Part shown: one piece after another, positions 43,458 through 52,440 of the stretch
How the letters are laid out: every line of letters begins with the position of its first letter
Numbering within the stretch: the stretch's first letter is position 1
Assembly (NCBI RefSeq): GCF_014137855.1
Contig: NZ_JACGWT010000003.1
Span: 496,001 to 560,000, forward strand
DNA: 64,000 bases
From: Microlunatus kandeliicorticis
GTDB taxonomy: Bacteria; Actinomycetota; Actinomycetes; Propionibacteriales; Propionibacteriaceae
Direction: 5' to 3'
Notes under the pieces: generated by a model
What the model was told of the DNA's origin: nothing
Seen by the model: the letters and a program-made list of their open reading frames with translations, nothing else
Database searches by the model: none
Program-made: the position numbers and the translations under genes

Positions 43458-45038
43458 ATGGCCGACCCGCTCCCCGATCCGGCCCTGCTCGTCCTGATCG
43501 GGGCGTCCGGGTCGGGCAAGACCACCTGGGCCCGTGCGCACTACCGCGAGGTCGAGATCGTCGGTTCCGACGCGCTGCGGGCGGTCGTGGGCAGCGGCGA
43601 GAACGACCTCGACGCCACCCGGGACGCCTTCGACCTGCTCGACCGGATCGTCGAGGCCCGGCTCCGTCGCGGGCTCACGGTGGTGGTCGACACCCTGGGA
43701 ACCGACCGGGCTCGGCGCCGCCGCTGGCGCGAGACCGCGGAGGCGGCCGGGCTGCCCGCGGTCGCGGTGCTGTTCGACACTCCGGCGGCGCTCTGCCGGT
43801 CCCGGAACCGCGAGCGCGCCCGGCCGGTACCGGCTGCCGTGCTCGCCGCGCAGCTCCGCGGCCTGCGCGAGACGGTCGCCGAGCTCGACGACGAGCCCTG
43901 GGCCCGGGTCGAGTCCGTGGCGCCGCCGGCGGAGCCCGCGACCCCGCCCGCCGACCCGACGGCCGGGGTGGCCGCCGCGGCACGGCCACGGTCGGGCACC
44001 GGGCCGAGCGGGACGGCGGCCGCGGCGCCAGTCAGCGCCCAGGCGGTGAGCGGCCGTTCGGACGGCACGCCGGTCGCGTCGGCGGCGAGCCTGGAGGTCG
44101 TCCTGCAGCTGTCGCGCTTTCCCTGGGGCGAGGACCCGGTGCGGTGGCTGACCGGGATCGCTCGCGAGGCCGACCGGGTCGGGATCACCGGGATCGCGCT
44201 GATGGATCACCTGATCCAGATCCCGCAGGTCGGCCGGGTCTGGGAGCCGATCCCCGAGCCGTGGGTCACGCTGGGTCTGCTGGCCGGGCTCGACACCTCC
44301 CTGCGGCTCGGCACGCTGGTCTCGCCGGTCACCTTCCGTCCGCCCGGGGTCACCGCCAAGGCGGCCGCCACGCTGGACGCCCTGAGTGACGGACGCGCCT
44401 TCCTCGGCTTGGGTGCCGGCTGGTGGGACCGCGAGCACGCCGGTTTCGGGCTGCCCTTCCCTCCGGCGCGGGAGCGGCTCGACGCGCTCGAGAGCGGGAT
44501 CGAGCTGATCCGCGCGCTGTGGTCGCCGGGAACCAAGCCGCACCGCAGCGGCCGGGTCGACCTGCCCGAGACGGTCAGCTATCCGCGACCGGTCGGACGC
44601 CTGCCGATCGTGGTCGGTGGCTCGGGCGAACGCCGGACCCTGCAGATCGCCGCCCGGCTCGGCGACGCCTGCAACCTGCCGAGCGATCCTGACCTGCTCG
44701 CGTACAAGATCGCGATCCTCCGCGATCACTGTGTGGTCGCCGGACGTGACCCGGCGGACGTCGCGATCACCGTGCTCGACCTCCCGGTCGTTGGGACCGA
44801 CCGCGAGGACGCTGCCCACCGGGTGGAACGGCTCCGTGGCCGGACGCCCGCGACCACCTTCGCCGCCCGCCACCACGCGGGGACACCGGAACAGACGGCC
44901 GAGCGCTACCGGAGGCTGGCCGACCTGGGCGTCAGCACGGTGTTCTGCGCGCTGCCGGACCTCGTCGAGCCCGGCGATCTCGACCGGCTCGCCGCGGTGG
45001 TGGAGGCGCTGCGCGGCACGCAGGGTCAGCCCGCTTGA
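43458..45038 (+). CDS. Fusion of P-loop kinase-like domain and F420-dependent LLM oxidoreductase
   Basis: A 526-residue two-domain protein. Residues about 8-155 form a P-loop domain with Walker A GASGSGKTTW (about 14-23) and 'TVVVDTLGTDRARRRRW', like the kinase half of polynucleotide kinase-type enzymes. An Ala/Pro-rich linker (about 156-210) follows. The C-terminus is a luciferase-like barrel: 'LSRFPWGEDPVRWLTGIARE', 'LDALSDGRAFLGLGAGWWDR' and 'PIVVGGSGERRTLQIAARLG' are typical of F420-dependent LLM class proteins. The fusion is intact (single frame). Substrates of both halves are unknown. Confidence 0.85.
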   Translation: MADPLPDPALLVLIGASGSGKTTWARAHYREVEIVGSDALRAVVGSGENDLDATRDAFDLLDRIVEARLRRGLTVVVDTLGTDRARRRRWRETAEAAGLPAVAVLFDTPAALCRSRNRERARPVPAAVLAAQLRGLRETVAELDDEPWARVESVAPPAEPATPPADPTAGVAAAARPRSGTGPSGTAAAAPVSAQAVSGRSDGTPVASAASLEVVLQLSRFPWGEDPVRWLTGIAREADRVGITGIALMDHLIQIPQVGRVWEPIPEPWVTLGLLAGLDTSLRLGTLVSPVTFRPPGVTAKAAATLDALSDGRAFLGLGAGWWDREHAGFGLPFPPARERLDALESGIELIRALWSPGTKPHRSGRVDLPETVSYPRPVGRLPIVVGGSGERRTLQIAARLGDACNLPSDPDLLAYKIAILRDHCVVAGRDPADVAITVLDLPVVGTDREDAAHRVERLRGRTPATTFAARHHAGTPEQTAERYRRLADLGVSTVFCALPDLVEPGDLDRLAAVVEALRGTQGQPA

Positions 45039-45042
45039 CCGT

Positions 45043-45306
45043 GCGCTGAGCCTGCGGAAGCGCAGGAGCCGCGCACCCTCGCTCCAAGCCCTTCGACAGG
45101 CTCAGGGCACCGTTGGACCCGAGCGCTGAGCTTGTCGAAGCGCAGGAGCCGCGCACCCTCGCTCCAAGCCCTTTGACGAGCTCAGGGCACCGTGAGTCCG
45201 TCCCGCACCCGCGCGCTGGGCACCGTGGGTCCGTTGCCCGATCCGTGCGCCGAGCCTGTCGAAGCGCGCGCACCCAATCGCCAGCCCTTCGACAGGCTCA
45301 GGGCGC
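45043..45306. repeat. REP array, alternating type B and A
   Basis: Type-B (GCGCTGAGCTTGTCGAAGCGC class, at about 45043, 45123, 45247) and type-A (about 45090, 45170, 45284) palindromes alternate in opposite orientation. The first two B-A units are tandem copies 80 bp apart with the same spacer 'AGGAGCCGCGCACCCTCGCT'. A third, more divergent B-A pair completes the array. It occupies the gap between the fusion gene and a small membrane protein gene. Confidence 0.85.
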
Positions 45307-45358
45307 CGTGCTGGCGTTCCCGCACCCGGCGCAGGACACCGGATCAATGGTTCAACGC

Positions 45359-45553
45359 TCAGGAACGACCCGCGGCGACGCGGCGACCGACCATGGTGGC
45401 GATCGCGATGGTGATCGCTCCGGTACCGACGAGGCACAGCAGGCCGCCGACGATCACCGGTGCTCTGCCCAGACCGACCGCGGTGGCGATCATCATCCAG
45501 ATGACGGCGGAGAGCAGGCCGCCGACCACTCCACTGCGTACGTTCATGCTCAT
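45359..45553 (-). CDS. Small membrane protein
   Basis: A 64-residue protein with two hydrophobic helices (about 8-28 and 31-54) and a basic tail VGRRVAAGRS. No family recognised. The ATG start is supported by GGAGGGG about 5 nt upstream; a second in-frame ATG is two codons later. It lies downstream of recQ on the same strand with 109 bp between, and a REP array follows. Confidence 0.6.
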   Translation of the reverse strand: MSMNVRSGVVGGLLSAVIWMMIATAVGLGRAPVIVGGLLCLVGTGAITIAIATMVGRRVAAGRS

Positions 45554-45662
45554 GCTCGTCCCCCTCCAGGATCGATGACTCGATCACTGTCGCCCGCGAG
45601 GGAGGTCCGGCGCGATGACGGACGTCACCGCTTGGCGCTGTCGATCGTCAGGCGCCTCCTGA

Positions 45663-47717
45663 TCAGGGCAGTTGGTGGATGGACAGAGGCAGCACCGCCT
45701 GGGCGCCCACCGTGCCGAGCAGCTCGGCGGCGACGGTCGAGGTCCACCGGGACCGGATGGTGTCGTCGACCAGCAGGACCGGCCCGTCGAGCTGGATGCT
45801 GTCACGGACGCGGGTGGTGGCCAGCAGGTCCGTCACCCGGGTGATCGACGAGGCGTTCTCGGCGGGGCGTCGACCGCTGACCTCGAGCGCCTCGACCACG
45901 GGCAGCCGACCGACCCGCCCGAGGTGGTCGGCGACCGAGCGGATCAGGGTCGGATAGCGCCGCGACGGCATCGGGACGATCGCCGTCGGCCGGAACCAGG
46001 TGCGCGACCAGCGCTTGAGCACCTCGACCATGCCGTCGAGCACGGCCGGCGGCGCCTCGGCGTCCCGGCGCCAGAGGGTGGTCAACACCTCCTGCCAGGC
46101 CGGGTCGTCGGCGAACGCGAGCGCGCGCCCCTCGGTGACGACCTTCAGCTTGCCCTTGTGGCCCGGGGTCCCGGTCGGCCACAGCTTGCGGGGCTCGACC
46201 CGGACCTCCTGACCGCGGAAGAACCGCTGGGCCGCCGCCACCGTCTCCGCGGCCGGCGCGGCGCCGGGCGCGGGCAGCCGTCCGTCGCACACCGAACACC
46301 GTCCGCAGGGCTGCGGATCGGGATCGTCGAGCGCCTGCTGGAGGAACTGCATCAGGCAGCCCTCGCCGTGCGCGTAGCGACGCATGAGGTCGGCCTCGTC
46401 GGCGCGGACCTTCTTGAGCGCGTCCCACTTGGCGGTGTCGTAGAACCACTTCTTGCCGGTGGCCACCCAGGTGCTGCGTTCGCGGGCCACCACGTCGTCG
46501 ACGGCCAGCAGCTTGAGCAGCCCGTCGAGCCGGGTCCGGCGGAGCCCGGTCGCGCTCTCGAGATCGGCGACCGTGCGCGGGCCGTCGCGGAGCGCGTCGA
46601 GGATCCGTTCCACCTGGTCGTCGTCGGGGATGCCCGCGGTGGCGAAGTAGTCCCAGATCCGCTCGTCGGACTCGGAGGGCACCAGCACGGCGGTGGCGTC
46701 GTCGAGCGCCCGCCCGGCCCGGCCGACCTGCTGGTAGTAGGCGACCGGCGAGGCGGGCGACCCGAGGTGCACGCAGAACGCGAGATCCGGTTTGTCGTAG
46801 CCCATGCCGAGCGCCGAGGTGGCCACCAGGGCCTTGACCTCGTTGCGTCGCAGCCGGTCCTCGAGCTCCTCGCGGTTCTCGGTCTGGCCCGAATAGGCCG
46901 CGACGTCGAGCCCCTGCTCGCGGAGGAAGCCGGCGACGCGCTCGGTCTCGGCGACCGTGAGGACGTAGACGATGCCCGAGCCCGCGAGCTGGTGCAGGGC
47001 GTCGGCGACCCAGGCGTACCGCTCGAGCGGGGTCAGCTGCGGCACGACGGCGAGCCGCAGCGAGGACCGGGCCAGCGAGCCGCGGAGGGTCAGGGTGTCG
47101 TCCCCGAACTGGCGTGCGACGTCGGCGGTGACGCGTTCGTTGGCGGTCGCGGTGGTCGCCAGCACCGGGGTGTCGTCGCCGAGCTGGAGCAGCGTGCGGG
47201 TGAGCCGCTGGTAGTCGGGACGGAAGTCGAAGCCCCAGTCGCTGACGCAGTGGGCCTCGTCGATCACCAGCAGGCCGGTCGAGCCGAGCAGCCGCGGGAG
47301 CCGGTCGGCGAAGTTGGGGTTGGCCAGCCGCTCGGGGGAGATCAGCAGGACGTCGAGCGAGCCGTCGGCGATCGAGGCGAAGACGGAGTCCCACTCGTCG
47401 AGGTTGGTGGAGTTGATGGTCGCGGCGCGGAGCCCGGCTCGCTGCGCGGCGGCGATCTGGTCACGCATCAGCGCGAGCAGCGGCGAGACCACCAGGGTCG
47501 GTCCGGCGCCGGCCGCGCGGAACGCCGCGGTGGCGCCCCAGTAGACCGCCGACTTGCCCCACCCGGTGGCCTGGACGACGAGCACCCGGCGCCGGTCGGT
47601 GACCAGGGCCTCGACCGCGGCCACCTGGTCGGCGCGCGGCGTGGCCTCGGGACCGGCCACCGCGCGGATGGTCGCCGCGAGGTGCTCGGCCGGGGTCAGG
47701 GCGGTGCTGGCTGGCAT
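45663..47717 (-). CDS. RecQ-family helicase with C-terminal phosphoribosyltransferase-like domain
   Basis: A 684-residue helicase. Walker A is ATGWGKSAV (about 50-58), DEAH box VIDEAHCVSDWGFD (about 153-166), the aromatic loop follows, and the zinc-binding Cys pattern lies in 'HGEGCLMQFLQQ...CGRCSVCDG' (about 445-475). No HRDC domain is found. Instead, from about 600 the sequence has 'IVPMPSRRYPTLIRSVADHL' and the PRPP-loop-like 'VLLVDDTIRSRWT' (about 642), i.e. a type I phosphoribosyltransferase/ComF-like fold. The ATG at 47717 is chosen; the upstream frame encodes only REP-derived sequence (ALSLSKG). Confidence 0.9.
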   Translation of the reverse strand: MPASTALTPAEHLAATIRAVAGPEATPRADQVAAVEALVTDRRRVLVVQATGWGKSAVYWGATAAFRAAGAGPTLVVSPLLALMRDQIAAAQRAGLRAATINSTNLDEWDSVFASIADGSLDVLLISPERLANPNFADRLPRLLGSTGLLVIDEAHCVSDWGFDFRPDYQRLTRTLLQLGDDTPVLATTATANERVTADVARQFGDDTLTLRGSLARSSLRLAVVPQLTPLERYAWVADALHQLAGSGIVYVLTVAETERVAGFLREQGLDVAAYSGQTENREELEDRLRRNEVKALVATSALGMGYDKPDLAFCVHLGSPASPVAYYQQVGRAGRALDDATAVLVPSESDERIWDYFATAGIPDDDQVERILDALRDGPRTVADLESATGLRRTRLDGLLKLLAVDDVVARERSTWVATGKKWFYDTAKWDALKKVRADEADLMRRYAHGEGCLMQFLQQALDDPDPQPCGRCSVCDGRLPAPGAAPAAETVAAAQRFFRGQEVRVEPRKLWPTGTPGHKGKLKVVTEGRALAFADDPAWQEVLTTLWRRDAEAPPAVLDGMVEVLKRWSRTWFRPTAIVPMPSRRYPTLIRSVADHLGRVGRLPVVEALEVSGRRPAENASSITRVTDLLATTRVRDSIQLDGPVLLVDDTIRSRWTSTVAAELLGTVGAQAVLPLSIHQLP

Positions 47718-47819
47718 GTCCCCATCCTGCCCGGGCGGTCCGACAGGATCGGTCCCGGTGGCGCGGGGCTGTGGACGGGGCTCCGGAGTCGGTGCGGGCC
47801 GTGGACGGGCGCCGGTGCT

Positions 47820-48024
47820 GCCCTTCGACAGGCTCAGGGCACGTAGTGGAGGCGGCTCAGGGCACGTTGGCACGCCACTCGACAGGCTCAGGACACGTCA
47901 TGGAGACGGCTCAGGGCACGTCGGGCCGCCCTTCGACAGGCTCAGGGCCCGTGGTGGAGGCGGCTCGGGACACGTGGGTGGGGGGCTCAGGGCACGTTGG
48001 TGCGCCCTTCGACAGGCTCAGGGC
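47820..48024. repeat. REP array with partial units
   Basis: Three or four type-A palindromes (47820, 47877, 47929, 48004 region) alternate with half-units that keep only GGCTCAGGGCACGT, spaced about 55-75 bp. The array lies between recQ and the aminotransferase gene and ends 20 bp before the latter's stop codon. Confidence 0.75.
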
Positions 48025-48043
48025 GCGGGGTACCCCGGGCACC

Positions 48044-48943
48044 TCAGACGACGACGGTGCCCTCGGTGGCGGTGAGGTCGGCGTAGGCGGCCCGGAGGCG
48101 GGCGGTGAGCGGGCCGGGGTCGCCGGCGCCGATCGGACGTCCGTCGATCTCCAGCACCGGGGTCAGGCCGCCCATGGTGCCGGTGACGAAGGCCTCGTCG
48201 GCGGTGTAGAGATCGGTCAGGCTGAAGTCGCCGACGGCGGTCGGGATGCCCTGCCGGTCGCAGAGCTCGAGCACGGTCTCGCGGGTGATCCCCTCGGGGC
48301 AGGCGCGGGTGGTCGAGGTGCGCAGCACGCCACCGGCGGCGTGGAACACGTGCGTCGCGTTGGTCTCGGCGACGAAGCCCTGGTCGTCGAGCATGATCGC
48401 GTCGTCGGCACCGGCCACGTTGGCCTCGATCTTGGCCAGGATCGAGGTCAGCAGGTTGTTGTGGTGGATCTTGGGGTCGAGCGAGTCGGCCCGGTGCCGG
48501 CGCACCGACGAGGTGACCAGGGTGATGCCGCCGGCGTCGTAGACCGGTCGCTTGAACTCGGCGAGGACGATCAGCGTCGGGCCCGCCTGGTTGAGCCGCG
48601 GGTCCATCCCGCTGGTGATCTTGACCCCACGGGTCAGGGTCAGCCGCACGTGCACCTCGTCGGTCATCGCGTTGGCGGCCAGGGTGCGTCGCAGCTCCTC
48701 GATGATCTTCGCGTCGTCGGGGATCTCGGTGAAGGCCAGCGCCTGCGCCGAGCGCCGCAGCCGGGCCAGGTGCTCGGTCAGCTTGAAGATCCGGCCACCG
48801 AACAGCCGCAACCCCTCCCAGACGGCGTCCCCGCCCTGGACCACCGAGTCGAACGGACTGACCCCTGCCTGGTCGCGGTGCACCAGGGTCCCGTTGATGT
48901 TGATCATGAGATCGGCGTTGCGCGGGTCGAACGTCTGCAGCAC
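48044..48943 (-). CDS. Class IV aminotransferase (branched-chain/D-amino-acid type)
   Basis: A 299-residue PLP enzyme of fold type IV. 'HRDQAGVSPFDSVVQGGDAV' (about 22-41), the PLP lysine in 'DSLDPKIHHNNLLTSILAKI' (about residue 157) and 'LTDLYTADEAFVTGTMGGL' (about 250-268) define the class. It could be a branched-chain aminotransferase, 4-amino-4-deoxychorismate lyase or D-amino acid aminotransferase; the Arg/Lys pattern is not decisive. Its GTG start lies 3 nt after the stop of the sulfotransferase gene, so the two are translationally coupled. Confidence 0.85.
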   Translation of the reverse strand: MLQTFDPRNADLMININGTLVHRDQAGVSPFDSVVQGGDAVWEGLRLFGGRIFKLTEHLARLRRSAQALAFTEIPDDAKIIEELRRTLAANAMTDEVHVRLTLTRGVKITSGMDPRLNQAGPTLIVLAEFKRPVYDAGGITLVTSSVRRHRADSLDPKIHHNNLLTSILAKIEANVAGADDAIMLDDQGFVAETNATHVFHAAGGVLRTSTTRACPEGITRETVLELCDRQGIPTAVGDFSLTDLYTADEAFVTGTMGGLTPVLEIDGRPIGAGDPGPLTARLRAAYADLTATEGTVVV

Positions 48944-48946
48944 GGG

Positions 48947-49669
48947 TCAGCCTTCCGCCCGCAGCCGGTGGGCCGCGAGCCGTTCGTAAAAGGGGCGGCA
49001 CTGCTCGAGCAGCGGGAGCAGCCGGTCGGGCAGCGGGTCCGAGGAGCCCGGGCTGTGGGCCGCGAACCCGGTCGAGGCCTCCACCCCGGCGTACCAGTGC
49101 GGGGCCCAGACGCCGTCGCTGTCCCGGGGGCCGGCCGGCCAGGACAGCATCGCCGGGTCGAAGGCGAGGCCGAGCGCCGCGCACAGCCGACGCAACACCC
49201 CCTCGGGTGCGGCCAGCAGGTCCGCCGCGTCGACCACCGGGCCGCCGAACCGCTCGAAGATCTCGACCTGTTGCGGCAGCCCGAGGTCGGCCAGCGTCGG
49301 CTCGTCTCGCACCTTGCTGTAGCTCACCAGCACCCGCTCGGGGTCGCGGATCAGGAACGCGTGCTGCAACCCGGCGAGCGCGCCGCGATCGACCGCGGGG
49401 AGCAGGTGGTGGGTCATGTGCTTCTGGTACTGCACCGGCGTCGCGACCGGCCCGGAGGTGATCGCCGCGACCACGCTCGGCCAGTCCTGCGGCTGGCTGG
49501 CCAGGACGTCCTCGCGACCGGGGTGGTCGAGCCCCGTCTCGGCGAGGTAGTACGCATAGAGCGGCTCGTCGACGACCGAGCAGTCGGCCCGGTTCTCGAA
49601 GCTGCGCATCAGCGCCGTGGACAGGTTGCGCGGGCCGGACCACATGGCGATCCGGACCGGCTGGCTCAT
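48947..49669 (-). CDS. Sulfotransferase-like protein
   Basis: A 240-residue protein with a 5'-phosphosulfate-loop-like AMWSGPRNLSTALMRSF (about 8-24) and a 3'-phosphate-binding-like 'LIRDPERVLVSYSKV' (about 119-133), the two landmarks of PAPS-dependent sulfotransferases. Length is short for the superfamily but normal for this bacterial clade, which is often encoded next to a class IV aminotransferase, as here. Acceptor unknown. The ATG at 49669 is chosen. Confidence 0.82.
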   Translation of the reverse strand: MSQPVRIAMWSGPRNLSTALMRSFENRADCSVVDEPLYAYYLAETGLDHPGREDVLASQPQDWPSVVAAITSGPVATPVQYQKHMTHHLLPAVDRGALAGLQHAFLIRDPERVLVSYSKVRDEPTLADLGLPQQVEIFERFGGPVVDAADLLAAPEGVLRRLCAALGLAFDPAMLSWPAGPRDSDGVWAPHWYAGVEASTGFAAHSPGSSDPLPDRLLPLLEQCRPFYERLAAHRLRAEG

Positions 49670-49798
49670 CACGCGGCACAACCTACCGGGCAGCCCGCCA
49701 CCGCCGGTCGGGCACGATCGCCGTCGCGCGGGGACGTCCTCGGACTGCACTCAGCCAACCGCAGCAGGATGAGACCCCTCCCGAAGGAGTTGCTGTCG

Positions 49799-50752
49799 AT
49801 GGACGATCGTCCTCCGCGCCCGACCCGCCCGCGCTGGCCGCGGAGCGCCCGGGTGACCTGCGCCGTGCTCGCCGCCGCCGTCGTCGTCCTCGGCGCGTCG
49901 CTCTCCGCCTCGGCCGTGATGGCGAAGCGCTCGGCCGTCGCCGGGATGTCGATCGCCGGCCCGAGCACGTCCGCGACGGGCACACCGGGGCCGTCCGCGG
50001 GGCGCACCCCGGGACCGGTGCAGTCCGGCGACGTCCGCGCGAGCGCCCGACCGGTGCCGACGGTCGACGCCGAGCAGGCGATGGTCGGGCCCCTGTTCCC
50101 GAACGGCCTCAGCGGCAGCCACTCCTGCACCGGAACCGTGGTCGCCTCGAGCCAGGGGGACACGGTGCTCACCGCCGCGCACTGCATCTCGGGGTCGGCC
50201 CGCGGCTGGCTGTTCGCCCCCGGCTACGAGAAGGGCGAGACCCCGAACGGCACCTGGACGGTGACCGGCCAGTACGTGACCAGCGCCTGGATGCACGACC
50301 AGTCGGCCGACGACGACTTCGCGGTGCTGACCGTCGCGCCCCGGACGATCGACGGCCGGAGCACCACGATCGCGACGGCTGTCGGTGCCGCGCAGGTGTC
50401 GGCGACGCCGTCAGCGCGCACGCTGATCCGGGTCATCGGCTACAACGCCGGCCGTGACGACGCGGCCACCACCTGCACGGTGCCGTTGCTCCGGAGCCGG
50501 GCCGGGAACCCGACCTTCTTCTGCCACGGTTTCGTCGGTGGCAGCAGCGGCAGCCCGTGGCTGCTGGCGAACGCCGCGACCCGGACGATCGTCGGGGTGA
50601 TCGGCGGCCGGCACCAGGGCGGCTGCACCGAGTACACCTCGCACTCCGCGGTGTTCGGCAGCGCGGTCACCGCCCTGGTGGAACGCGCCTCGGACGGCGG
50701 CACGCCCGACGACGTCCCCGGCGCCGGCAGCGACAACTGCCCGACGACCTGA
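49799..50752 (+). CDS. Secreted trypsin-like serine protease
   Basis: A 317-residue protein with one N-terminal membrane/signal helix (about 17-40, 'VTCAVLAAAVVVLGASLSAS'). A Thr/Pro-rich stretch follows. The chymotrypsin-fold domain has His in VLTAAHCIS (about 128), Asp in 'SADDDFAVLTVAP' (about 172) and Ser in 'FVGGSSGSPWLL' (about 249), the complete triad, plus Cys pairs that may form disulfides. It resembles V8/glutamyl endopeptidase-type bacterial proteases. The ATG at 49799 follows AAGGAG by 10 nt; an upstream ATG at 49769 is in frame but lies before that site. Confidence 0.87.
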   Translation: MDDRPPRPTRPRWPRSARVTCAVLAAAVVVLGASLSASAVMAKRSAVAGMSIAGPSTSATGTPGPSAGRTPGPVQSGDVRASARPVPTVDAEQAMVGPLFPNGLSGSHSCTGTVVASSQGDTVLTAAHCISGSARGWLFAPGYEKGETPNGTWTVTGQYVTSAWMHDQSADDDFAVLTVAPRTIDGRSTTIATAVGAAQVSATPSARTLIRVIGYNAGRDDAATTCTVPLLRSRAGNPTFFCHGFVGGSSGSPWLLANAATRTIVGVIGGRHQGGCTEYTSHSAVFGSAVTALVERASDGGTPDDVPGAGSDNCPTT

Positions 50753-50769
50753 CCGCGATCGGCTCGGGG

Positions 50770-51387
50770 TCACGGTCGCGTGCGACCGGTCCAGTTGGCC
50801 AGCTGCTCGGTGGGTCCGGCGTCGGCCGCCGGGGTCACCGGCTCGGCGAACGGGAAGTCCTCCCGACCCTCCGCGGGCAGCGCCCGGCGCATCACGCCGA
50901 GCGCGATGCCGGCCAGCTGCGGGTCGGCCTCGCACGGCTGCCCGGTGGCGACCGCCAGGTCCCAGCCGTGCGTCAGGTGCTCGGACAGGTAGACCCCGGC
51001 CACCAGCGCGGCCGGCGCCGGCCCCCAGGGCGCCTCGACCGTCCGACCGAGCGACGCGTCGTCGGACCAGGCCCGGCGGGCAGTGGCGGTCCGCTCACGG
51101 AACGCGCCGGCGAGGTCCTCGGGCAGCGCGTCGACGTACGCCGGGACCGAGACCGGATCGCGCCCCTCCCCCACCGCCACGGTGCGGTCCGCGACGCCGT
51201 AGAGGTGGCTGAGCAGGCCCGCGACGTCGAACTCGGCACACGGGGTCGGGTGGTCGAGCTGCTCGAGGCGGACACCCTCGATCAACCCGGCCAGCCACTC
51301 CTGCGCGGCGAACAGCGGCGCGCGGAGATCGGGCAGTGCTTGCGGCGCATCGGTCATGTCGGCGGGTCGGGCGGTCTGGCTCGTCAT
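50770..51387 (-). CDS. TIGR03086-type DinB-like metal-binding protein
   Basis: A 205-residue protein of the mycothiol-dependent DinB/maleylpyruvate isomerase superfamily. 'QLDHPTPCAEFDVAGLLSHL' (about 43-62) with the metal-ligand His, 'LSEHLTHGWDLAVATGQPCE' (about 134-153) with the other His ligands, and the C-terminal 'QLANWTGR' match TIGR03086. It probably coordinates a divalent metal and may act on a mycothiol-linked substrate. The ATG at 51387 has GGAG 5 nt upstream. It is divergent from the WYL regulator at 51487. Confidence 0.88.
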   Translation of the reverse strand: MTSQTARPADMTDAPQALPDLRAPLFAAQEWLAGLIEGVRLEQLDHPTPCAEFDVAGLLSHLYGVADRTVAVGEGRDPVSVPAYVDALPEDLAGAFRERTATARRAWSDDASLGRTVEAPWGPAPAALVAGVYLSEHLTHGWDLAVATGQPCEADPQLAGIALGVMRRALPAEGREDFPFAEPVTPAADAGPTEQLANWTGRTRP

Positions 51388-51447
51388 GATCACTCCGTTC
51401 GTCGGCTCGGGCGGATCCCGTGCTCGGAGCGAGCCTGACGCTCATAC

Positions 51448-51476
51448 CTGACATCTCGTGTCGTGTATTTCTGACA
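51448..51476. promoter_or_regulatory. Possible operator between DinB-like and WYL genes
   Basis: CTGACA occurs twice as a direct repeat (51448-51453 and 51471-51476, 23 bp apart), and GACA-TCTCG-TGTC (51450-51462) is an inverted repeat. The 99-bp divergent region is the AT-richest in the neighbourhood. I could not assign a convincing -35/-10 pair. Confidence 0.35.
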
Positions 51477-51486
51477 GGATCAGGAG

Positions 51487-52440
51487 GTGCGTGCGGACCG
51501 TTTGCTGCAGATCACCACGCTGCTCCGCGTCCACGGCCGGATGACCGCGACCGAGCTCGCCGAGCGGCTCGAGGTGACTCCGCGCACGGTGCTGCGGGAC
51601 ATGGAGGCGCTGTCGGCGGCCGGCGTCCCGCTCTACGCCGAACGCGGCCGGCACGGCGGGTTCGCGCTGCTACCCGGCTACCGCCCGGCGACCGAGGACC
51701 TCACGGCCGTCGAGATCCAGGCGCTGCTGCTCTCGAACACCGGCGCGATCGGCGGGATCGGGCTCGACGCACCGCTCCGCACGGCGCTCCGCAAGGTCTC
51801 GACCCGGCTCGCGCCCGACCTGGTGGACGCCGCCGAGCGAGCCGCCGAGCGGATCCTGGTCGACCAGGCCGGCTGGTTCGGCCGCGGCGACGACGCCATG
51901 CCCTGCTTCGACACGGTGCGCCGGGCCGCGCTCGGTGACCACCGGCTCCGGCTGGGATACCGGCCGCGGAACGCCACCCGCGCCAGCACGCGGACCGTCG
52001 ACCCCTACGGCCTGCTCCAGGCCGGCCGGTCCTGGTATCTGATCGCCGCGCACCGCGGGCGGCCGCACACCTACCGGGTGGACCGGATCGAGCGCGCGGA
52101 GCCGCTGTACGAGCCGAGTGCCCGGCCGGCCGACCTCGACCTGGTCGCGGTCTGGGAGCGGCTGCGGGGCGAGTGGAGCCGCCCACCCGAGCTCACCGTG
52201 CGGGTCGAGGTCACCGACGGCCGGCCGAACGAGGCGTTGATCATGCTCGGCAGCGTCGGCTCGTCGGTGCCGCGGATCACCCCGGGGCCGCCGATGATCA
52301 TGGAGCTCGAGGTGCTGTCGGTGCGGACGGCGGTGGCGGCGCTCGCCGGGCTCGGCACGCGGGTGCGGGTGCTCGACCCGCCCGAGCTGATCATCCGGCT
52401 GCACACGACCCTGACCGAGACCGCGGCCCTCTACGCCTGA
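51487..52440 (+). CDS. WYL-domain transcriptional regulator
   Basis: A 317-residue regulator: HTH_11 winged helix (about 3-55, 'VTPRTVLRDMEALSAAGVPL'), WYL domain ('LLQAGRSWYLIAAHRGRPHT', about 178-197; WYL core about 185-187) and a WCX domain. It resembles the regulator at 23123-24109 in architecture but is a separate paralogue. The GTG at 51487 overlaps the AGGAGG, so either the start is slightly downstream or the message is near-leaderless. It is divergent from the DinB-like gene, its likely target. Its last 10 bp overlap the convergent hydrolase gene. Confidence 0.88.
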   Translation: MRADRLLQITTLLRVHGRMTATELAERLEVTPRTVLRDMEALSAAGVPLYAERGRHGGFALLPGYRPATEDLTAVEIQALLLSNTGAIGGIGLDAPLRTALRKVSTRLAPDLVDAAERAAERILVDQAGWFGRGDDAMPCFDTVRRAALGDHRLRLGYRPRNATRASTRTVDPYGLLQAGRSWYLIAAHRGRPHTYRVDRIERAEPLYEPSARPADLDLVAVWERLRGEWSRPPELTVRVEVTDGRPNEALIMLGSVGSSVPRITPGPPMIMELEVLSVRTAVAALAGLGTRVRVLDPPELIIRLHTTLTETAALYA

